A stretch of 64,000 bases of DNA from Pseudomonas huaxiensis (GCF_003231275.1 NZ_QKVL01000001.1:434001-498000); one strand, 5' to 3'. Positions 8,489-17,287 are shown, numbered from the stretch's first letter. Program-made: numbers and translations. The notes: generated by a model not told the origin, from the sequence alone.

Positions 8489-8956
8489 ATGTCCGTCGTA
8501 CTCGATACCCCCGTCGCCGTAAGGCGGACTGCTATGGACCTGCTCGCACGCCGCGAGCACGGTCGTGCCGAGCTGGCGCGCAAGCTGCGCCAGCGCGGTG
8601 CTTCTCCTGAAATGATCGAGCACGAACTCAACCGCCTGGCGGATGAGGGGCTGCTAAGCGAATCCCGTTATCTGGAAAGTTTCATCAGTTCCCGTGGTCG
8701 TTCGGGTTATGGCCCGGCGCGTATCCGCGAAGAACTGACCCAGCGTGGCCTGCCACGAGCTGATGTGGAGCAGGCGCTACGTGAAGCGGGTATCGACTGG
8801 CAGTCGCAGTTGAGCGATGTCTGGCGGCGCAAGTTTGCCGGGCAATTGCCAGCCGACCCGCGGGAGCGCGCGAAGCAAACCCGTTTTCTGGTCTATCGCG
8901 GTTTTTCGATGGAGATGGTCGGCCGCTTGTTGAGCGGCCGAAGCCTGGACGATTGA
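8489..8956 (+). CDS. recX: Regulatory protein RecX
   Basis: The 155-residue protein belongs to RecX, which binds RecA filaments and limits their activity. Conserved parts are the [20 protein letters not shown] helix repeat and [19 protein letters not shown] 8489 is 10 bases after recA; starts further upstream would overlap recA. Joint transcription from the SOS promoter is likely. Confidence 0.95.
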   Translation: MSVVLDTPVAVRRTAMDLLARREHGRAELARKLRQRGASPEMIEHELNRLADEGLLSESRYLESFISSRGRSGYGPARIREELTQRGLPRADVEQALREAGIDWQSQLSDVWRRKFAGQLPADPRERAKQTRFLVYRGFSMEMVGRLLSGRSLDD

Positions 8957-8962
8957 TCTGTT

Positions 8963-10084
8963 TCAGGTGACCTTGAGCGGTTCCCGCGCGCGTTGAGTCA
9001 CTTGTGGGGACGGTTGGGCGTTGGCCCAGTTTTCCGGCAGGTTGATGAAGTCCACCAGCTCTCTTAGCCGACCCTGGTCGCGGCCATTGAATGCAAATAC
9101 AAGCCGGTGCAGGTGGCTGAACTGGACATCGTCCTGATCCTCGCCGGTATAGGCGTGCTGGACGAAGTTACCGCTCAGTCGCAGATCGGCAAAACCGTTC
9201 TCGATATCCTCTACAGCGGCCTCACTCAACGGATGCTGCATGCGCAGGACGAACTGGTTTTTCAGCCAACGGCTGGAGTGGTAGTTGCGGTAGAACTGGT
9301 TGATTTCCTCGACCGCCTGATCGGCGCTGTGCACCAGGCGCAGCAGTTTCAGGTCGCTTGGCAGGATATAGCGGTTCTCTTCCAGTTGGCGGGTGATGAA
9401 GTTCAGCGCGTCTTGCCAGAAGCTGCCTCCCGGCGCATCCAGCAACACCACCGGAACCAGCGGGCTCTTGCCGGTCTGGATCAGCGTCAGGACTTCCAGC
9501 GCTTCGTCCAGCGTGCCGAAGCCTCCAGGGCAGAGCACCAGAGCATCGGCCTCCTTGACGAAAAACAGCTTGCGAATGAAGAAAAAGTGGAACGGCAGCA
9601 GTTTGTCGGTGCCGTCGACCGTCGCGTTGGCATGTTGCTCGAAGGGCAGGGTGATGTTGAAGCCGAGGCTGTGCTCCACGCCGGCGCCCTCATGCGCCGC
9701 TGCCATGATGCCGCCACCGGCACCGGTAATGACCATCAGATCGGAGCGGGCCAGGGTCGCGCCCAGTTCTCGGGCCAGTGCATAGATTGGATGTTCGACC
9801 GGCGTTCGTGCCGAGCCGAACACCGTTACTTTACGTCGCCCTTTGTACTGTTCCAGCACGCGGAAGGCGTGGTCGAGTTCGCGAAGGGCCTGGAGGGTGA
9901 TCTTGGCGTTCCAGCGGTTGCTATCGTCGTGGGCCATGCGCAACACGGTGAGCATCATGTCCCGGTACAGCGGCAAGTTCGGGCTGTTGGCAGCGACCAG
10001 GTTCAATTGCTGGTCGATATGTTCGAGGTCGATTCCCTCATTCTTGAAGTGGCTGGCGAGCAGCTCGTTAGGTTTGTAAGGCAT
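8963..10084 (-). CDS. LOG/TIGR00730-family Rossmann-fold protein
   Basis: The 373-residue protein has the lysine-decarboxylase-like (LOG) fold: GAGGGIM at residues 121-127 and the phosphate-binding PGGFGT at 186-191. The small LOG enzymes are cytokinin riboside monophosphate phosphoribohydrolases. This is a longer variant with about 80 extra N-terminal and about 120 extra C-terminal residues, so its substrate is uncertain. It converges on recX with a 6-base gap. A strong GGAGACG ribosome site precedes the ATG. Confidence 0.8.
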   Translation of the reverse strand: MPYKPNELLASHFKNEGIDLEHIDQQLNLVAANSPNLPLYRDMMLTVLRMAHDDSNRWNAKITLQALRELDHAFRVLEQYKGRRKVTVFGSARTPVEHPIYALARELGATLARSDLMVITGAGGGIMAAAHEGAGVEHSLGFNITLPFEQHANATVDGTDKLLPFHFFFIRKLFFVKEADALVLCPGGFGTLDEALEVLTLIQTGKSPLVPVVLLDAPGGSFWQDALNFITRQLEENRYILPSDLKLLRLVHSADQAVEEINQFYRNYHSSRWLKNQFVLRMQHPLSEAAVEDIENGFADLRLSGNFVQHAYTGEDQDDVQFSHLHRLVFAFNGRDQGRLRELVDFINLPENWANAQPSPQVTQRAREPLKVT

Positions 10085-10509
10085 TCAAACGTCTCCTTTC
10101 TGCAGCAAAACCTCAGACCAGATCAGGATCGGGACCTGGCCGCGACACTACTTGAGTCGCTGGCTGCGCAGGCCGGGGCTGGATGGCCCCGGCATTGCAG
10201 TGGACCTTGAAAGGTCTCGTCGCAGTGATGATTTCGATCCCTTTGCTTGTCATCCTGGCAAGTGCAACGCAACCGTCTCGGACGACCCTTTACTTGTCTA
10301 CCTGTCCGAAAGATGAAAGGTATTTGTAATCAATCTAGACCGTGCGGTGTGTTTGCGCTTGGTTCAACATGTGCGCATAAGGTCATGACAGATAATCGTT
10401 TTATTCGATTTCGCAATCAGTACGGGACCGCTCGTCAGATGGGATCCAATCTTCCGGCTTGTCTGGTTAACTGATCAATAGCGACGAGTGCATCGCAGGG
10501 AGGCTGCTA
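10085..10509. other. Intergenic region between divergent LOG and small-protein genes
   Basis: No supportable gene is seen in these 425 bases. An open frame at 10247-10474 has an unconvincing composition and no ribosome site. The region must hold promoters for the LOG gene (minus) and the 69-residue protein (plus). GGGGCTGGATGGCCCC (about 10177-10192) is a small hairpin. A small RNA cannot be excluded. Confidence 0.5.
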
Positions 10510-10719
10510 ATGCAAAGAGTCCAACGCGTCATTCTTGAAATCGACAGCCAGTTGTTTCGACTTCTGCAAGGGGCGGCCCAGGCAAACAACCTGAGCCTTG
10601 AAGAGGAATGCCTGCGCAGGCTTTCAGGAGGAGAGCGGCGCTCTCGCTACCTGCAAGCGCTGGTAGCGGAGTTGCGCGCCGACGAGGAACAACGGCGCGA
10701 AAGCAGTCAACTGATGTAG
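10510..10719 (+). CDS. Small conserved-looking protein, possibly Arc/ribbon-helix-helix type
   Basis: The 69-residue product is highly charged and starts with a strand-like RVQRVILEIDSQLFRLLQ segment, followed by two predicted helices. This outline resembles small ribbon-helix-helix DNA-binding proteins, but no family signature is certain. AGGGAGG at 10497-10503 sits just before the ATG. It converges on the next gene with a 10-base gap. Function unknown. Confidence 0.6.
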   Translation: MQRVQRVILEIDSQLFRLLQGAAQANNLSLEEECLRRLSGGERRSRYLQALVAELRADEEQRRESSQLM

Positions 10720-10729
10720 TACGGCACCA

Positions 10730-11152
10730 TCACTTTTTCTTCTTGCCATTGAGCCCGCAGCTCTGCGCATTGAAGTTTTCGGTCGCTACCGGGCGATTGG
10801 TCTTGTACTCGGTGAACTGATAAGTCAGCACTGCGCCGCGTGCCAGCAATTGGCGATAGCCGGTATTGCTGCAAACACTCGAGCCCAATTGATCACGCAC
10901 CTTGTCAGGGTTGGCGCGCATCTGCTGCGCGTGGCTTGCCCGCACACTGAGGTGGTTGATCAGTTGCGGCCCGTGGACGGTGTAGCCCTGGTCAAGAATG
11001 TCTTCGTTAATGGCCCGCGGAGTACCCACGCTGCTGTCCTGGGCGACCTTCTCCAGCATTTGGGTCAATTCATATTCCTGCTTGGATGCGGCATTGGCGG
11101 CAAGAGGCAGGACCAGCAGCAAGCCCAGGGTAGGGGCGATAAAACGCAGCAT
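10730..11152 (-). CDS. PA3611-family secreted protein
   Basis: The 140-residue protein starts with a clear signal peptide (IAPTLGLLLVLPLAANA, cleavage after AANA), then a helical domain with two Cys (SSVCSNTGYR and AQSCGLNG), suggesting a disulfide, and a Lys-rich end. It matches my recollection of the P. aeruginosa PA3611 family, described as quorum-sensing-regulated and of known structure. The neighbourhood (recA-recX upstream, erdR-dgkA downstream) agrees with that locus. Biochemical role unknown. Confidence 0.7.
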   Translation of the reverse strand: MLRFIAPTLGLLLVLPLAANAASKQEYELTQMLEKVAQDSSVGTPRAINEDILDQGYTVHGPQLINHLSVRASHAQQMRANPDKVRDQLGSSVCSNTGYRQLLARGAVLTYQFTEYKTNRPVATENFNAQSCGLNGKKKK

Positions 11153-11368
11153 TCATTTCTCCAGATTCGGTAACTGGCGCTTTGACCTGCATCCGCACGC
11201 CGTGTTCCCTCACCGGGTGCAGGCAGTGGCAGCCATCAATAGGTGCGGGATTATAGTGGAGTAGGACAATTCCCTGCACGGCAAAGCCGTTGTGCCGTAA
11301 ACTTCGCGCCTTTCGCCCCGCCGAGTCTGCGCTGTGCTTTCCCTCATCTGTTCTCGCCGTATTCCGTC

Positions 11369-12079
11369 ATGAGCCACGCCGTATCGCGCCTGCGTACTGA
11401 GCGCCTGTCCCGCAGTATCAAACCCTTCGTTGCCCGTGGTGCCCGGGCGCCGCGCTGTGCGGATTGCCGGGTAATCGCCGATTACTGCCTGTGCGCCTGG
11501 CGTCCTCGGACCGCTGCCGAGTCGGCCGTGTGCCTGCTGATGCACGACACCGAGCCCCTCAAGCCGACCAACACCGGTTGGCTGATCGCTGATGTGATCG
11601 CCGATACCACGGCATTCGGCTGGCAACGCACTGTCGTCGAACAGGACCTGCTGGCGCTGCTTGACCACCCGCAATGGCAACCCTACATCGTCTTTCCGGG
11701 AGAGTTCGTCGAATCGCAACGAGTGGTGACCGGAGTCGATCCGGGTGAGGGCAAGCGTCCTCTGTTCATCCTGCTGGATGCGACGTGGACCGAAGCACGC
11801 AAGATGTTCCGCAAGAGCCCGTATCTGGACCGCTTCCCGGTGCTGAGCCTGCAACCGGACCAGATTTCTCGCTATCGGCTACGCCGTTCCAAGCGTGACG
11901 ACCACTTCTGCACCGCCGAAGTGGCGGCGATGTGCCTTGAGCTGGCGGGCGATCAGGTCGCGGCGCAAGCGCTGGATGCCTACCTGGACGTTTTCAGCAC
12001 CCACTACCTGGGGGCCAAGTTCCAATTGCCACTGGACCTGGACGACGCCGTCCATCAGCGTCTCAAGCCCTTCCTATAG
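11369..12079 (+). CDS. tapT: DTW-domain tRNA-uridine aminocarboxypropyltransferase
   Basis: The 236-residue protein belongs to the DTW family, whose TapT members add the aminocarboxypropyl group of acp3U47 in tRNA using S-adenosylmethionine. A zinc-type cluster (Cys 30, 33, 40 and 42) occurs near the N-terminus. The family signature appears as LLDATWTEARKMF, followed by LDRFPVLSLQP. Start ATG 11369 (MSHAVSRL) begins conserved sequence; the open frame extends about 42 codons upstream without family similarity. Confidence 0.85.
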   Translation: MSHAVSRLRTERLSRSIKPFVARGARAPRCADCRVIADYCLCAWRPRTAAESAVCLLMHDTEPLKPTNTGWLIADVIADTTAFGWQRTVVEQDLLALLDHPQWQPYIVFPGEFVESQRVVTGVDPGEGKRPLFILLDATWTEARKMFRKSPYLDRFPVLSLQPDQISRYRLRRSKRDDHFCTAEVAAMCLELAGDQVAAQALDAYLDVFSTHYLGAKFQLPLDLDDAVHQRLKPFL

Positions 12080-12329
12080 TCCAAGGGGCAAGTGTTACGC
12101 TTTGCTTCATAATGATGAAGTCGGCACCAGAATGACCCGGGGGCGAACTTGACCACCCCGTCCCGTCTCGTCATCCTTGGCGCCGATTCGGGCACGTCGA
12201 GGGCTTGAATGCTGTATTCACTGGCCCCGCTGTGCCTTTTTGGCGTACGGCATTGCCGTTGTCGCCTTGAGTTGCTCCGACAGGTTCCGGCCCCTCCCGG
12301 CACCTGCACAGAACAGGATCATTAGATCG

Positions 12330-12980
12330 ATGGCCACATACGAAATCCTGATTGCCGATGACCACCCTCTTTTTCGCAGCGCCTTGCGCCAGGCCGTGAC
12401 CCTGGGGCTAGGGTCCGATATCCGTCTGGTGGAAGCCGCCAGCATCGCCGAACTGGAAACTCGCCTCACTGAAAAATCCGACTGGGACCTGGTGCTGCTC
12501 GACCTGAACATGCCCGGTGCTTATGGCTTCTCGGGCCTTGTGCTGCTGCGAGGGCAGTACCCGCAGATCCCGGTTGTCATGGTCTCGGCCCAGGAGGAAG
12601 CCTCCGTCGTGGTCAAGTCGCGCGAGTTCGGTGCCAGCGGCTTCATTCCCAAGTCCAGCCCGCTGGAGTCCATCCAGGACGCGGTGCGCAAGGTGCTCGA
12701 CGGCGAGGTCTGGTGGCCGCCGCAGGCGTTCGAGAAGGTCGATGTTTCCGCTGAGGCCAAGGCCGCCAGCGAAGGTCTGGCCAGCCTCACGCCACAGCAG
12801 TTCCGGGTGCTGACCATGGTCTGTGAAGGGCTGCTGAACAAGCAGATCGCGTACGAACTGAGCGTGTCGGAGGCGACCATCAAGGCGCATGTCACCGCTA
12901 TTTTCCGCAAGCTCGGCGTCCGTACGCGGACCCAGGCAGCGTTGCTGCTGCAACAACTTGAATCTGTTTCCACCGGATGA
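12330..12980 (+). CDS. erdR: LuxR-type response regulator, ErdR-like
   Basis: The 216-residue protein has a receiver domain (ILIADDHPLFRSALRQAV; phosphoacceptor Asp in LVLLDLNMPGAYG) and a C-terminal NarL/LuxR helix-turn-helix (LTPQQFRVLTMVCEGLLNKQ). Immediate linkage to dgkA matches PA3604-PA3603, where ErdR controls acetate and ethanol metabolism genes such as acsA. No sensor kinase is adjacent, so it would be an orphan regulator here. The ATG at 12330 gives the canonical receiver start; the longer frame is rejected. Confidence 0.85.
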   Translation: MATYEILIADDHPLFRSALRQAVTLGLGSDIRLVEAASIAELETRLTEKSDWDLVLLDLNMPGAYGFSGLVLLRGQYPQIPVVMVSAQEEASVVVKSREFGASGFIPKSSPLESIQDAVRKVLDGEVWWPPQAFEKVDVSAEAKAASEGLASLTPQQFRVLTMVCEGLLNKQIAYELSVSEATIKAHVTAIFRKLGVRTRTQAALLLQQLESVSTG

Positions 12981-13056
12981 GGCCATTGGCCTTCACGGTT
13001 TTTTTACCCGCGGTGTACTAGCCTGCACCGCTTCCCACCAGTTCGAACGGCACTCT

Positions 13057-13419
13057 ATGTCACCTTTCAAGGGCCAGACCGGCCTCAAACGTATCTTCAA
13101 TGCTGCGGGTTATTCCCTGGATGGGTTGCGTGCGGCATTTTCCGGCGAAGCGGCGTTTCGTCAGTTGGTGCTGCTGAACGTGATCCTCGTGCCGCTGGCG
13201 TTCTGGCTGGATGTCAGTCGCGCCGAGCGAGCGATCCTGATCGCGGTCTGCTTGTTGGGGCTGATTGTCGAGCTGCTCAATTCGGCGGTCGAGGCTGCAA
13301 TCGACCGTATTTCCCTCGATCGCCACCCGCTGTCGAAAAACGCCAAGGACATGGGCAGCGCCGCGCAACTGGTAGCGCTGACCATGGTCGCAGTGACCTG
13401 GGGCGTCATTCTTCTCTAG
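13057..13419 (+). CDS. dgkA: Diacylglycerol kinase
   Basis: The 120-residue integral membrane enzyme phosphorylates diacylglycerol to recycle it into phosphatidic acid. It has three hydrophobic segments (about residues 35-50, 53-70 and 97-118). The signature ELLNSAVEAAIDRIS and the DRHPLSKNAKDMGSAAQ helix carry the catalytic Glu and Asp residues. Start ATG 13057 gives the normal short protein. Its last four bases overlap the end of convergent finR. Confidence 0.96.
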   Translation: MSPFKGQTGLKRIFNAAGYSLDGLRAAFSGEAAFRQLVLLNVILVPLAFWLDVSRAERAILIAVCLLGLIVELLNSAVEAAIDRISLDRHPLSKNAKDMGSAAQLVALTMVAVTWGVILL

Positions 13420-14342
13420 GCAATACTTGGCAGCACGATCTCGTCGCTGCGTTTTACCCCGGCGGTAAAGGTCCGGCACAGTTCGAGGAACTCTCGCATC
13501 GCTGAAGTCTGATACTTCTGCTTGTGCCAGATGAAGTAGAACTGTCGCGCGAGGTCCAGATCCGGTGTTTCGACCGCCACCAGGCTGCCGCGGCGGAAGG
13601 CATCACGCAGGGCCAGGCGGGAAATGCAGCCGATGCCCAGCCCGGACTCCACCGCGCGCTTGATGGCTTCGGTGTGCTCCAGCTCCAGGCGGATATTGAG
13701 AATCGAGCGGTGATGACGCATCGCCTGGTCGAAGGTCAGGCGCGTGCCGGAGCCTTCCTCGCGGAGAATCCAGGCTTCTCGGGTCAGTTCCTCGAGGCTG
13801 GCCTGGCCGCGCTGTGCCAGCGGATGCTGCGGGGCGCAGAACACCACCAGTTCGTCCGCAACCCACGGCTGGACTTCCAGGTCCGGGTGGTTGCAGTCGC
13901 CCTCGATTAGACCCAGATCAATTTCGTAATGAGCGACCTGATGCACGATATGTGCAGTGTTCTGCACATGCAGTTTGACCTGGCTTTCCGGGTGGACCTG
14001 CATGAAGCTGCCGATCAGCAGCGTCGCCAGGTAGTTGCCGATGGTCAACGTTGCGCCCACTGCCAGCGAGCCGAAACCGGACTTGCCGTTGAGCAGGTCT
14101 TCGATTTCCTTGGCCTGGTCGAGCAGCGCCACCGCCTGGGGCAACAACTGATGGCCCAAGGCGTTGAGGCTCAGGCGCTTGCCGGCGCGGTCGAACAACT
14201 GGCAACTGGATTGCCGCTCGAGTTCGGTAATGGATGTACTGGCGGCCGACTGCGAAAGGGCCAGGATATTGGCCGCGCGAGACACGCTTTGATGCTGTGC
14301 AACGGCCACGAAGACCTGAAGCTGACGAAGTGTAAATCGCAT
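13416..14342 (-). CDS. finR: LysR-family regulator of fpr
   Basis: The 308-residue protein has a LysR N-terminal helix-turn-helix (MRFTLRQLQVFVAVAQHQSV, then SRAANILALSQSAASTSI) and a substrate-binding domain. It is divergent from fpr across 120 bases, the arrangement of finR/fpr in Pseudomonas, where FinR activates the ferredoxin-NADP reductase gene under superoxide stress. Its stop overlaps dgkA by 4 bases tail to tail. Confidence 0.9.
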   Translation of the reverse strand: MRFTLRQLQVFVAVAQHQSVSRAANILALSQSAASTSITELERQSSCQLFDRAGKRLSLNALGHQLLPQAVALLDQAKEIEDLLNGKSGFGSLAVGATLTIGNYLATLLIGSFMQVHPESQVKLHVQNTAHIVHQVAHYEIDLGLIEGDCNHPDLEVQPWVADELVVFCAPQHPLAQRGQASLEELTREAWILREEGSGTRLTFDQAMRHHRSILNIRLELEHTEAIKRAVESGLGIGCISRLALRDAFRRGSLVAVETPDLDLARQFYFIWHKQKYQTSAMREFLELCRTFTAGVKRSDEIVLPSIA

Positions 14343-14462
14343 ATCTATATAACCGATAAGACATATCTTGATAATTCAGTTAACAGATATTGTCCTCCGC
14401 ACTAAACTATCGCGCAATCGCGCTCACGGTTTAGCGCTGCGTTTTTTTCAGGAGCCCCCTAC
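14343..14462. promoter_or_regulatory. finR-fpr divergent control region
   Basis: This 120-base region is conspicuously AT-rich against its surroundings. An ATATCT copy begins just before it (14341-14346) and another is at 14363-14368; AGATAT at 14385-14390 forms a spaced dyad with the second copy, containing the T-N11-A pattern of LysR operators. It is the likely FinR site controlling both genes. Binding is inferred, not shown. Confidence 0.6.
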
Positions 14463-15242
14463 ATGAGCAACATGAACCACGAACGTGTCCTCAGTGTGCA
14501 CCACTGGAACGACACCCTGTTCAGCTTCAAGTGCACCCGCGACCCGGGCCTGCGCTTCGAGAACGGTCAGTTCGTGATGATCGGCCTGCAGCAGCCCAAT
14601 GGCCGCCCGCTCATGCGCGCTTACTCCATCGCCAGCCCGAACTGGGAAGAGCATCTGGAGTTCTTCAGCATCAAGGTGCCGGATGGTCCGCTGACTTCGC
14701 AGTTGCAGCACTTGAAGGAAGGCGATGAAGTCATCATCAGCAAAAAACCTACCGGTACGCTGGTGCTCGACGACCTGAATCCTGGCAAGCACCTGTACCT
14801 GCTCAGCACCGGTACTGGCCTGGCGCCCTTCATGAGCGTTATCCAGGACCCTGAAACCTACGAGCGCTTCGAGAAAGTGATCCTGGTTCACGGCGTGCGT
14901 TATGTGAACGAAGTCGCCTACCGCGAATTCATCACCGAGCACCTGCCACAGAACGAGTTCTTCGGCGAGGCGCTGCGCGAAAAACTGATCTACTACCCAA
15001 CCGTTACCCGCGAGCCGTTTGAGAACCAGGGCCGTCTGACCGACCTGATGCGCAGCGGCAAGCTGTTCAGCGACATCGGTCTGCCACCGATCAACCCGCA
15101 GGACGACCGCGCAATGATCTGCGGTAGCCCGAGCATGCTCGACGAAACCAGCGAAGTGCTGGACAGCTTCGGCCTGAAGATCTCCGCGCGTATGCGTGAG
15201 CCGGGCGACTACCTGATCGAGCGCGCCTTCGTCGAGAAGTAA
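14463..15242 (+). CDS. fpr: Ferredoxin--NADP+ reductase
   Basis: The 259-residue flavoprotein moves electrons between NADPH and ferredoxin or flavodoxin, supporting iron-sulfur and oxidative stress metabolism. FAD-binding motif RAYSIASP is near residue 50, the NADP-binding LLSTGTGLAPFMSVIQD near residue 115, and the conserved end YLIERAFVEK is present. ATG 14463 follows AGGAG. A strong terminator lies 20 bases after the stop. Confidence 0.97.
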   Translation: MSNMNHERVLSVHHWNDTLFSFKCTRDPGLRFENGQFVMIGLQQPNGRPLMRAYSIASPNWEEHLEFFSIKVPDGPLTSQLQHLKEGDEVIISKKPTGTLVLDDLNPGKHLYLLSTGTGLAPFMSVIQDPETYERFEKVILVHGVRYVNEVAYREFITEHLPQNEFFGEALREKLIYYPTVTREPFENQGRLTDLMRSGKLFSDIGLPPINPQDDRAMICGSPSMLDETSEVLDSFGLKISARMREPGDYLIERAFVEK

Positions 15243-15261
15243 GCGTTACGCACCATGAAAA

Positions 15262-15289
15262 ACGCAGGCCTTGGCCTGCGTTTTTTTTT
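15262..15289 (+). terminator. Rho-independent terminator of fpr
   Basis: ACGCAGGCC-TT-GGCCTGCGT forms a perfect 9-bp stem followed by a run of nine T. Confidence 0.93.
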
Positions 15290-15308
15290 GCCTGTCGAAA
15301 AGAAGGGG

Positions 15309-16013
15309 CTAGTCGGCCACCACTTCCAGCACCCGGATCCGCTCCGGCTGCGGGTAGTGCCAGCGCACTTGCACATCCCAGAACTTCACGCCATACACCC
15401 GCTCTGGCGGTGGCACCTGATAGGCCGGGCGCGGATCTTGGGCCAGGCACTGTTCGATCAGTTCCACCAGTGGCTCGCCGAGGCGCTGCGCATGGCTGTG
15501 AGCCTGGGGCAGGGCGCTCTCGCTCCATTCCACGTCGATCGCAGCAGGCGCGGCGCTGGCCATGGTGTTGCTGGCCTCGGCGACGCTGTCGGCGTACGGC
15601 ACGTAGGGCTTGATATCCAGCACTGGCGTGCCGTCCAGCAGGTCGATGCCTGAAAGCAGAAGACGGCCCGCCTCGACTTTCTCCAGCCTGACCACCGACT
15701 GGCCAATCCCATTGGGCCGGTGAGTGGCCCGGGTGGCAAAGACGCCCATCGAGGTGTTGCCGCCCAGCCGCGGTGGACGCACCTTCAGCCGCGGTTTGTC
15801 TTCCAGCGCCTGGTGGAACAGGAACAGTAGCCACACATGGCTGGTCTGTTCCAGACCCGCCACGGCGTCACCGGTATCGAACGGCGGCACCAGTTCCAGC
15901 ACGCCCCGCGCCGCAGGCGCCAGTTGAGGCTGACGCGGGATGGCGAACTTCTCCTTGAAACAGGAGCGGACGAAGCCGACGGGCGAGACGTTGTAGTGCA
16001 TGGGCTCAGCCAC
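15309..16013 (-). CDS. trmO: tRNA (t6A37)-N6-methyltransferase, TsaA/TrmO family
   Basis: The 234-residue product matches TrmO, which methylates t6A37 in tRNA-Thr(GGU). Conserved parts are SPVGFVRSCFKEKFAIPRQP, the TSHVWLLFLFH strand, and RATHRPNGIG with LLDGTPVLDIKPYVPY. Residue 1 could also be the Met five codons in (16001), which begins the conserved MHYNVSPVGF; the longer start overlaps the yehS-like gene by 8 bases. Likely cotranscribed with the two genes to its right. Confidence 0.93.
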   Translation of the reverse strand: MAEPMHYNVSPVGFVRSCFKEKFAIPRQPQLAPAARGVLELVPPFDTGDAVAGLEQTSHVWLLFLFHQALEDKPRLKVRPPRLGGNTSMGVFATRATHRPNGIGQSVVRLEKVEAGRLLLSGIDLLDGTPVLDIKPYVPYADSVAEASNTMASAAPAAIDVEWSESALPQAHSHAQRLGEPLVELIEQCLAQDPRPAYQVPPPERVYGVKFWDVQVRWHYPQPERIRVLEVVAD

Positions 16014-16467
16014 GGATCCGCAGGGTCAGGCCCTTGAGGAAGTTGCGCAGCAACTGGTCGCCGCAAGGGCGGTAGTTGTTGTGTCCGACCTTGCGGAACA
16101 GGGCGCTCAGCTCCGGCTTGGACACCGGGAAGTCAGCGGCCTTGAGGATGGCGTGCATATCGTCTTCCTTGAGTTCGAACGCCACCCGCAGTTTTTTCAG
16201 GATGACGTTGTTGCTCACCGGCAGCTCGATCGGCAGCGGCGGACGGCTTTCATCGCGACCGCGGCGGAAGACCACCAGGCCGTCGAGAAAATGCGCCATC
16301 GCCTCGTCCGGGCAGTGGACGAAGCCTTCGTCCTCGTCCTTTTTCAGGTAGCTGGAAATCTCTGCGTCACTGACCTTGAAGCCGTTGCTGCGAGTGATCT
16401 GGGCCACTTTCGTGTCGGAAATGTCCAGCAGGTAGCGCAGGCTGCGCAGTACATCGTTGTGAATCAT
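16006..16467 (-). CDS. DUF1456 (YehS-like) protein
   Basis: The 153-residue protein carries two copies of the DUF1456 repeat, each beginning N-D/N-V-L-R/K-KLR and ending in a hydrophobic FLDGLVVFRRG or FLKGLTLRIRG helix. Start ATG 16467 (MIHNDVLRSLRYLLD) is the family start; a longer frame to 16542 has no support. Function unknown; E. coli YehS is also uncharacterised. Confidence 0.85.
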   Translation of the reverse strand: MIHNDVLRSLRYLLDISDTKVAQITRSNGFKVSDAEISSYLKKDEDEGFVHCPDEAMAHFLDGLVVFRRGRDESRPPLPIELPVSNNVILKKLRVAFELKEDDMHAILKAADFPVSKPELSALFRKVGHNNYRPCGDQLLRNFLKGLTLRIRG

Positions 16468-16508
16468 GTGAAGTGTCCTGATCGGGAGCTTCGCCAGCGT
16501 GGCGAGGC

Positions 16509-17219
16509 TTAGAATTTTTCTTTGCTGTCCAGATAGCGCCACTGCCCGGCCGGCAGCTTGCTCATGGATACGCCGCCCACACGGATGCGGCGCATGCTGA
16601 CCACCTGCAGGCCGACACTGCGGCAGAGCAGGTCGATCAGGCCGGAGGCGGGGTTCTTCAACACCATGCGCAGACGGGTTTCGTTCTGCCAGCTCGCCTT
16701 GATCTTCGGCAGTTCGTGGCCTTTCCAGTTGAAGCCGCGGTTCAGTCGCTCGAGGCCGTGCTGGATGATCTGGCCGCTGACTTCCACCACGTATTCCTGT
16801 TCCAGACGATTGAGGTCCACCGTGACCTTGCGTACGGTCCGCCAGTCCTGGCTGTAGACCTGGAGTCCGCTGGCGCCTGGTTGCAGCTCGGCGAGGCAGG
16901 TCAGGCGGGCGAAATGCCCGCGCAGTGCGCGGCGGCCTGCGGCGTGGGCTTCGGAAAGGGTCTCGGCGGTCATGCTCAGGCAGCCACTCTGCGAATCCTG
17001 TCCGGCCTCCTGATGCAGCAGCAGGGTGACGGCTTCCAGTGGTTCGGTGGTGGCGCCGGGGAGCAGAGCGACGGTCTGTCCGTCGACCTGGAATTGGGGT
17101 TCATCGATGACCTGGCCATCCACTGTGACCCAGCCTCCGCCGATATAAAGCTCGGCCTCGCGGCGGGAACAGCCGATGAGGGCGATGAGGCATTTGGAAA
17201 GACGAGTGGTTTCAGACAT
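16509..17219 (-). CDS. S4-domain pseudouridine-synthase-like RNA-binding protein (RluB/E/F family)
   Basis: The 236-residue protein has an N-terminal S4 RNA-binding domain (residues 5-50) and a fold typical of the RluB/RsuA branch, with RLEQEYVVEVSG and the C-terminal MRRIRVGGVSMSKLPAGQWR. In the usual GRLDxxTxGLL catalytic motif it reads LAELQPGASGLQ, so the essential Asp is replaced by Gln113. It may be non-catalytic and act as an RNA-binding protein. Start ATG 17219 (MSETTRLSK) matches the domain start. Confidence 0.75.
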   Translation of the reverse strand: MSETTRLSKCLIALIGCSRREAELYIGGGWVTVDGQVIDEPQFQVDGQTVALLPGATTEPLEAVTLLLHQEAGQDSQSGCLSMTAETLSEAHAAGRRALRGHFARLTCLAELQPGASGLQVYSQDWRTVRKVTVDLNRLEQEYVVEVSGQIIQHGLERLNRGFNWKGHELPKIKASWQNETRLRMVLKNPASGLIDLLCRSVGLQVVSMRRIRVGGVSMSKLPAGQWRYLDSKEKF

Positions 17220-17287
17220 GAGGAGAGGCCGTGGTGCGAGGGAATGGCGGTCATTGTAACCGCCCGTGAAGAGATGCGACCGGTCCG

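Noticed and set aside
7408..8631. 407-codon open frame opposite recA
   Set aside because: It mirrors the codon use of recA on the other strand, and no ribosome site or family similarity supports it.
10247..10474. 75-codon open frame in the 10 kb intergenic region
   Set aside because: No ribosome site, no family similarity and an unconvincing composition.
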